Assembly (NCBI GenBank): GCA_033220425.1
Contig: CM065646.1
Coordinates: 2,859,501-2,923,500, forward strand
Origin: Lepraria neglecta
Lineage: Eukaryota > Ascomycota > Lecanoromycetes > Lecanorales > Stereocaulaceae
Direction: 5' to 3'
Length of the DNA: 64,000 bases
Shown here: one piece after another, positions 56,200 to 64,000 of the stretch
Layout of the letters: each line of letters opens with the position of its first letter
Position numbering within the stretch: the stretch's first letter is position 1
Notes under the pieces: generated by a model
Told to the model about the DNA's origin: nothing
What the model saw: only the letters and a program-made list of their open reading frames with translations
The model's database searches: none
Translations under genes and position numbers: made by a program

Positions 56200-59100
56200 A
56201 GGGTCGTCAAACTGGCGTTAGCAGTAGACTACTCGGTTATCATCCTTGCTTTCAATCTTACCAATTTTATCCAATCTCGGTACTAATACGCTAACATTAT
56301 CGATAACCCTCTCCGCTGATAGATTATTACCTATATTATAGAAGGTAAATTTCGACCCGCTGAACCTCAGAGAGCCAACTACCGGGACAGGAGGACAACC
56401 AGGAGACGCTGAGGACAATCAGAATCTCTCGACCTACTAACCTTAGGGCCTACCTGGCCAGAAGATTAGGCGGTCGACTAGATAGTAGTATACTCAGCAG
56501 TCCGTCAGTTTAATAAGTCAATAATAGCTATTTAACGGCTGCTCGAGGACCCTCCATCTACCGGAAATACTCCAGAGGCAGACGGAGGAAGGAGCGAGTT
56601 ACACTCTAAACCTTTAAATCAACCGTCTTTAAGGACTATAGAGTCTAATACCGGGGTCGCCGGTACTGTAAATACGGAACCTTAGGAAGAACCTAGAGCA
56701 TCTTATCAAGTACTAGAAGCCAGTAAGGTAGTAGGAAAGCGGCCTATAAGAGATAGAGATCTAGGGAGTCCTCTTCGAGAAAGTACCGCGGATTTTACTA
56801 TAGGACAGCTCGAGGCGGGTTCAGGACTACCTTCTAGCAAGCTATAGGGAGATAGAAGCTACTCTAAGAACGTATACCAACGGGACTGCGTAACCCTGCT
56901 CCTCGTGATTAGGCGTATCTCAAAAGGAGAACCTAGCTATATCTAGTCATTCCTAAAGGGCTCTATCACAGACTTAGATACTAGAGCTGTATAATCAATA
57001 TACCGACTACTCTCGGAATCTAAGAAGAAGCAATTTCAGATAGAAGGAGATTATCAGTTACTAGATTCTTTAAGCAGTACCTTTATTCTCCAGTCTTAAT
57101 AATACTTTAGAGGCTAGCTAGAATGCCTTCAGGGTGGCCTATCAGGTAATACCGGAGAACTCGACCTTGATCAGGATACTATTAGTCAGTTACTAGACTA
57201 TAGTAGGCTAATATCGGAACGACTAATGATACTAGGCGGTATACTTGCATCGTCGAGGCCTTCAGGTCCTTTCCACCCCCTACTAAACGCCAGAACAGAG
57301 AGGTCCTCTCGCCTAGGCCGATCCAGGCTCAATCAATACCGAAATATAGACCCCTACGACGCTGAAGTCGAGGATCGACTTCTCTAGGATCTAACGCAAA
57401 CCCGGGGTAATACTAACCTAGCCTTCCGATTCAATCGAACTACACGGGATATACCCAGCTAAAACTAGCTACTATACACTATTCGATCACCTCGCCCACC
57501 GATAGTAGAACTACTTACTCCTCAATTTCAACCGTACCAATTTCCGGAAAACCCGGCACGAGTTCGAGATAATATAGGTTTTGGGAATATACAACAGCCC
57601 AACCAATTTCATTCGAATAATAACCAGGACAAGTTAATATATCTCAGAAACAGGGTCGCGAAGTAGGAGGCCGAGCTTCGTTAACAGAATAGCCGGGAGC
57701 CTAGATTCGTTCCTAGGGAAAACCGAAGACTACAATCCCTTACAGGGCAACAACCCCGGGAACGAGAACCATATGTATATCGGAGGGATCAATTTTCCGG
57801 GTAACATAAGCCATACCGGGGGCCCGGCTACAATGCTAGGTACGGCCAGCACCGTAGCCCAGAGTATAGACCCGTCGAATAGAGTCGGGAAGCGATGCCC
57901 AAGGAACGCCCTTTGAGACCTCAAGATATCATATTGTTCAATCCCGACAAACACTCCGTAGCTTTTTTTATCAGACGTTTCTAATATATCGCAGAGATAG
58001 AAGGTAGCGGCCCAGTTTTACGGGTACTACCAATATGCCTAGAAGGAGATGCCCTAGATTAGCATACTGGTCTTTCCTTAAGAGTTCGCGTTGAAATAAA
58101 TCACGATCTTGCTATTTAGGAAGATGAATTACTAAGAGAATACCGACCTGACCGCTTTACATCGATAAATAGTGCCGAAAAGATGAAGTTTAGATTCAAC
58201 AATAGCACTATAACCTTGAGTTAGTACCTTACTAAGAAAACCAATCTTCTCCACGATACTAGTATTGTTGATAAGGATCTTATCGTTAGATATCTCTGGA
58301 ACGGTCTAGATACTAGACTTACTCTAGCTACGCCTATACAAGAAGAAGGGGATACTATTAAAGGATTCAATCGGTATATTCGGAATAATGAGGCAGCGGC
58401 CAAGAGAGTTCATGACCTCGAAAAAACCCGATACCGCCTAGCGGCCTCTAAGAACTCTAAGTTTTCCCTAAAGGCAAGATTCGTCCCGATACAGGCGAGA
58501 GTTCAAAGACTTTTTGGGAATCTAGCTACCAAAGGCATCGTCCAAGCGGTAACCGATCCCCCAAAGACTTTAATTAGACATCCGCTCGAGATCACAAATT
58601 CTAAAGTAAATACTAATCTTCGGCGCCCTATAAAGAAGTCTCTACCCTGTCCTTATCGTTACTATAGAGGAGACTACTAGGATATAGATTATCCCTTAGA
58701 TACTAAGGAGGATTGCTGGAAGGTCATAAAGGTTAAGGAAGGCGAAGAAGACCCGATAGATCTTAATAATAAAGAGAGTAACTCAGGGAATCTAGATACG
58801 TACGATCTGGAAATATATATAGCCCTGGAATACCTCGCGGAGGAGGACATTCCGGGGGAAGTCCTTCAGGACTCCTGACTGGTAGTCGGGGTCCACTAGA
58901 GGAGAACTCCACCGATAGCATATATATCGCAAATATTGCTATATTGCTATCTACGGAAATCGCCTCTATAGAACCAAACATTACTTTACCTGCTACATCT
59001 TTGGAAGAATTCGCCATTGCCTATAACGCTGCTTAGTCGGTTTCAAATGTCCTAGACATTATTACACCAGCTATTTCTACCTAAGGACTACCTGGCATAG

Positions 59101-62100
59101 TTTTCCGGCATTATTCGAGTGTTATTTATCATTATTACACTAGGGACGGGAGAATAATACGTTTTTGTTTCGATACGGGATCCGGAGTTTCGTTAATTTC
59201 CGAGAAGTGCTGGCAGGCGTTTTTTAAGCTCTGTCGAAGTTATACTATATCCGGAGGGAGATGACTTCGTTGTAGAGGAGTCGGATCCGGAGAACTAATA
59301 TCGATTAATTATATCCGACCTACGATCAATATTAAGGATGAAACGGGACAAATGGTTTCTTTTATAGGAGAAGTCCATATTATTACTAAACTTCCCTGCG
59401 ATATGATTATTGGGACAGACATTATGAAACCAAATAAGATAGATATACATTGGGGTGACGTATAGGACACAGCAGTAATATAAGGGAAGCATCGAGTCCC
59501 TATTAAAGTCTACCTAGGATCTACATCCAGTCCATACATTATACCGGAGACCTTTAACCCAAAGTCTTTCTTAATCAAGCCTCGCCTACTATGATCACCC
59601 AAACGAAAAACGGTAAATGTGTACGCTGCTGAATCCTCGATCCTTGACCCTGGTATAGGACGAAATATTCTAATCAAGCATCGCCCACTAGCCCGCGGTA
59701 ATGATTACCTTTTCCAGCCAACACCGAAGGTAGATCTAGAACTCGGAACCTGTATTACTGGTATTCAGGCGGTGGTCGACGATAATCCCCAGACCTTGCC
59801 GGTGTCGAACTTTGGACTCTATTCCTCTAAGGTGATTTCCGGGTAGCTCCTAGGGTAGTTATCAGTACTTCAAGTCTCAGCAAAGCCGATAGAGATCGAT
59901 TTCTATTTCGCCGATGTTTTTGCTGGGAAATTCAGGGAAGAGCTAGATATCCCGTATATAGTGGATTTCCCGGAGGAACCAGGCGTACTAAACGCCGATA
60001 TCTCTAGCCACTAGGGTCCAGAGTACTCGGAACGGATAGAGAAGGTACTCGAGAAATATAAGAGCTTGTTTTGTAGTAGTCTAGGGAAATTTAATAATGG
60101 TATAGAAATACCTATTCCTTTCAAGGACGAGAGTAATATTTCTAGTCTTAAATAGAACCCTTACAACCTCTCTCAGCGAGACCGAAAAGCTATAGACTTA
60201 ATTCTAAACTCTCTAGTTAAATAGGGCCGAATCGAAAAGGTACCTCTTAGTATACCTTCGGTAGTATCTTCCCCGGCGTTTATAGTCTAGAAAAACGGAA
60301 AACCAAGGGTAGTAGTAGATCTCCGGAAGATTAATACTAAGCTTTACCCCGATGCCTATCCTCTCCTGAAGCAAGATACCATTCTAGGCGCGCTGGGAGG
60401 GTCCGTGATCTTTTCGTCGGTAGACCTTACTAAGGGATTTTTCTAATAGGGCACACGTCCTTCTAACTGGTAGAAGACGACCTTTGTTAGCCCTTATCGG
60501 GGCTAAGAATAGTTGAAAGTCTCCACTATAGGACTAGCCAATACCCCAGGATTCTTCCAGTACCGGATAGAGAGACTACTTACCCTATATCTATAGCAGT
60601 TCGTTCTAGTCTATATCAACGATGTTATAATTTTCTCGGCAAACTTAAAAGATCACGTCCAACATTTAGACTAGGTACTAGAGCTTCTCGAGAACAGCGG
60701 AGTTACCTTATCACTTTCGAAGTGCTATTTTACATATCCTAGCATTACGGCTCTCGGTCATCATGTTTCTAGGCTTAGTCTTAGTACTATAGAGGAAAAG
60801 GTTGAAGCTATCCAGAAGATGTCCTTTCCCCGAACGCTTCGTGAACTAGAAACCGGACTGGGATTCTTTAGTTACTATCGGAAATTTATAAAGAACTATA
60901 CAGCTATCGCCAGGCCGCTTATAAAACTGAAAACGGATGGTTTTAAGGGCAGCCCAGTCAAAGGCAGAACCCGCCGAAATCATACCGAAAGGAAATAACT
61001 CTTATCCAACCTAGAGGGTAGTCTACCCGAGCAAGTTAAAACGGAGACTCCCCCGATAGAGACTTCTCCGGGATCCCCGGAATCGTATAGCAAGCTCCAG
61101 GCAGACCTGTAATATTACCAAGCTTAGGGAGCTCTAAAAGAAAAACTATATAACGCCCTAACCTTGGCTTTTCTAGACTTCAAACGTCTGTTTATCCTCT
61201 ATACTGACAGCAGTAAAGAGAAAGGTTATAGAGTAGTACTATATTAAATCAGAGCGGATAGAGTCGAGCGCCCCGTGTTATTCCTTTCCTGAGACTTATC
61301 AGGTATAGAGACAAGATACTAGGCTACGGAACTTGAAGCAGGAGCCCTTGTATAGGCACTTACTAAGCTCCTACATTTCTTTGACAACGGCGAATTCACC
61401 GTTATCACAGACTATAGCGCCCTAAAATCGGCTCTTCAGAATACAACTAGTAGTCGCCGAAGCGCTCGTTTAAACAAATAGGCTCTATACCTCTCCATAT
61501 TCTAACCGCGAATGAAAATCCTTCATCGAGCTAGAACATCCCATGGAAATACGGATGGATTATCTAGGCTTCCTACGGAACCGGAGGATTTGACAAACGT
61601 ATTCCCGGTAGTAGTAGTGCAGGCAGAAGATCAATTTCTTAAGGATATCGCGACTGAGACTCCCAGCGATCTATATTTCGGCTGTATATACTAACAAATC
61701 CTGAAGCAAATTGATAGTACCCAAGATGACGAGTCAGGACCGCGGACGGTATACCAGTCATATCGTCTAGATATAGAGACGCAGTTACTGTATATGGTTA
61801 ACTAACCCGGACCCGATCGTCTCTGTATTCCAACGAATCTCACAAAGCAAGTACTAGAATATATACACGACTGATATGCGTATGGAGGTATATATAGAAC
61901 GTTTGATCGGCTATGTGGATCAGTCTATATCCCGAGAATACGCAAAGTAATCCAGGAATATATCGATGGGTGTCCAGCTTGCCAGCTTTCCAAGCTGTCC
62001 CGACAGCTACTATACGGTCAGCTACACCCTGTAGAGGCTGTCCCGGAACCCTTATATGACCTCTCTATCGATTTTATCGTGGGACTTCCCCTAACTCCGG

Positions 62101-63120
62101 ATAACTATAATACTTTGATGACTGTAACTGATAAATTTTCCAAATATATATGGTTAATACCCGGGAATGAAAAGGACTCGGCGGAGACCTGGGCGGAACA
62201 CTATTTCAACTTCGTGTACCGCTTCTAGGGAATCCCTTGTCGAATTATCTCCAACAGGGATCCTAAATTTACTAGTACTTTCTAGAAAACCCTTTTCGCA
62301 AAATGCGGTATTACCCTAGGCCTTATAACGGCCTATTATCCCTCGTTAGATAGCCAAGTAGAACGGACTAATTAAACGGTCGAGACCGCTCTTCGTTACC
62401 TACTTGTGGGAAAGTATAAGGAGAACTGGGACGCGCTACTTCCTAAAGTTAAGTACGCTTTAAATACTTCCGAAAGCGCGGCTACGAATATTATACCCTT
62501 CGAAGTTCTATACAGGGTTAAACCCCGAGAGCCTCTAGTTACGATCCTCAGCCTAGATACTTATAATCAAACAGCCGTAGATTTCCTAAGACAGCGGGAG
62601 AATATACGCCGGGATACCTTTAACGCTATTAAATTGGCCTAAGCCAAAATATCTGTACGATATAACTCCAAACATCGCATCCCGGACTTAGTAGGAATGG
62701 CTTACCTGAAACTAGCGAAGACCGGAGATGCCGGTTATTATATTCCTAAAAGCTCTTCTCTCTCTACGAAAAAGGTCGGGCCATACAAGATCCTTCAGAA
62801 GGTAAGTTCTTTAGTATATAGGTTGGAACTCCCGCCGTCGATATCTAGAATATATCCGGTGATTTCGGTCATACATTTGGAACAGGCCAAGGCCGACCCG
62901 TTTTAACGGGAACTACCACCACCGGTACCGATTATTATCTAGGGCCAGGAAGAATACGTAGTAGATAGAATTCTAGGAAGGGAGAAACGCGGACGTTAGA
63001 ATAGGTACCGAGTCTGTTGGAAAGGATATAATGAAACGACCTATAAACCAGCCTGGAGACTAAGACAGGATATACCGGAGATTGTTGACAAGTTCGAGAA
63101 AGCTCGGCGGTAATCTACCT
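56200..63120 (+). mobile_element. Ty3/Gypsy LTR-retrotransposon fossil, gag-pol order complete
   Basis: On the plus strand in Gypsy order: gag region about 56.2-58.6 kb, zinc-knuckle region about 58.64-58.72 kb, aspartic protease DTGSG near 59180, reverse transcriptase about 60.1-60.9 kb (PRVVVDLRKIN near 60310; catalytic YIND near 60615), RNase H about 61.15-61.5 kb, integrase zinc region about 61.86-61.99 kb (CPACQLSK) and core from 62.05 kb (DLSIDFIVGLP), and chromodomain near 62.93-63.11 kb. It is broken by many dozens of lesions with RIP-like character. Terminal repeats could not be matched by eye, so age cannot be dated from them. Confidence 0.8.
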
Positions 63121-63420
63121 GACTGGGAAATTCAAAAATCCTGGACGCCAATAATTCGAGGAATCCTGAATGATAGGAATCCTGGATTTCTTTAAATACC
63201 GGTTATCGAGACTGGCACCCTGTCCGCAAAGATATAAAACTAAGTAAATAATAGAGAGTGAATCATATAGTAAAGGAGATACGGGAGATCGACTACGCTA
63301 GACTCACCTTAAAGTAAGAGTTCTCTTACTTCCTTCCTTCCTCTTTCCTTATTATTATACTTATTACTCTACCTCCTTTAATATATATAACATATGTATT
63401 ATATTATATACTCTATCCTA
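63121..63420. other. possible 3' terminal region of the Gypsy fossil
   Basis: Follows the chromodomain end directly; contains pyrimidine runs (TCTTACTTCCTTCCTTCC). Could include the 3' LTR, but no partner copy is visible in the window. Confidence 0.35.
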
Positions 63421-63510
63421 TACGAAGTCGATCTTCTATATCGTGATCTTCTATATTATAGTCTTCTACATCGTAGTCTTCTACATCTCGGCACTCTATA
63501 TCTTCAGCAC
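63421..63510. repeat. 15-bp tandem repeat, about five units
   Basis: ATCTTCTATATCGTG and close variants repeat head to tail from about 63429 to 63505. Confidence 0.6.
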
Positions 63511-64000
63511 TACGTTCTTATAACTACCAAGAAGTTTATACCTTCTAAGTCTAGGAAACCCCCCAAGCCTGGACCTTCCAAGTCTGGATCTTCTAAGCCT
63601 AAACCTTCCTAGTATAAGTTATCCTAGGAGAGAAAGGAAGAGCAGGAGGCGTTAGAATAGCAGGACCGGGAAACTCGAACGGAAGAGGAACGGTCACTTA
63701 TCTTTATTAAACCTATACTAGAGGAAATCAATACCTACCTAGTAAACTGGACCCGGTTAGACTAGATAGTACGCTAGAGATTTCTAGTAACAGAGTCAGA
63801 TATCTATCGTCTTATAGAAGCCGAGATTCTGAAATTACCGTCACTAGAAAAACTTTTACGACTCTAGAAAGACAAGAACCCGGGCTTAAAGGTATACCTA
63901 TACAACCAGGATCTTATCAAGGAAGTATTATAATTAATAGACGTCGAGATCCTCAAATTTCTGACGCAAACCCGCTTTATCTACCCGGTAGATCCTGGAA
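63511..64000 (+). mobile_element. probable start of a further retroelement gag-like region, cut by the window edge
   Basis: A Lys/Pro/Ser-rich stretch (PGPSKSGSSKPKPS near 63570) is followed by acidic, helical sequence, resembling gag-like regions of fungal Ty3/Gypsy elements. Heavily degraded and open at the window end; family assignment is tentative. Confidence 0.35.

Noticed and set aside
63121-63420. 3' long terminal repeat of the plus-strand Gypsy fossil
   Set aside because: No matching copy could be seen near 55.8-56.2 kb or elsewhere in the window, so the LTR call is not supported.

Overview
The window reads as nuclear DNA of a filamentous ascomycete (Pezizomycotina; class not resolved). 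Coding genes have many short introns of about 45-60 bp with CTAAT/CTGAC-type branch sites. Ascomycete housekeeping genes (trpE-type anthranilate synthase, RPB3, LSM1, cytochrome c) sit among HET-domain, patatin-like and ankyrin genes. The last 15 kb is a TA-saturated graveyard of retroelements of the kind left by repeat-induced point mutation (RIP).

Layout. (1) 1-13.3 kb: an accessory block with five copies of a small two-exon gene that I do not recognise (three intact, one damaged, one 5'-truncated), a truncated patatin-like relic, and one intact 666-residue patatin-like phospholipase with a C-terminal C2H2-type finger. Two small-gene copies lie head-to-head with the two patatin-like genes. 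Degenerate tandem repeats with a period near 62-66 bp flank two of the copies. (2) 13.3-20 kb: sparse; two hypothetical minus-strand genes, a relic, and a small secreted cysteine-containing protein. (3) 20-28.7 kb: a HET-domain gene, then trpE, RPB3 and LSM1 (the last two divergent), then an RNase H fold gene. (4) 29.3-39.6 kb: a decayed HET-type gene, a predicted mitochondrial membrane protein, a frameshifted short-chain dehydrogenase, cytochrome c, a conserved one-membrane-span protein and a second, strongly decayed dehydrogenase. (5) 39.6-48.2 kb: a divergent pair (a C-terminally anchored 409-residue protein and a 1052-residue protein with a chymotrypsin-like domain carrying Cys at the nucleophile position), then a decayed NLR-like/ankyrin gene without its central domain. 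(6) 49.2-64 kb: a Tad-like LINE on the minus strand, an LTR-type sequence abutting it inside its ORF1, a minus-strand Ty3/Gypsy fragment, and a long plus-strand Ty3/Gypsy fossil, all heavily degraded.

The housekeeping genes are ordinary islands in a region rich in fungal self/non-self and death-associated families (HET, patatin-like, protease-like, NLR/ankyrin). The best candidate for an undescribed system is the expanded small-gene family and its repeated divergent pairing with patatin-like genes. A second candidate is the divergent membrane-protein/Cys-protease-like pair. Both rest on sequence inspection only. Exon borders were derived by hand from GT-AG sites and reading phase.
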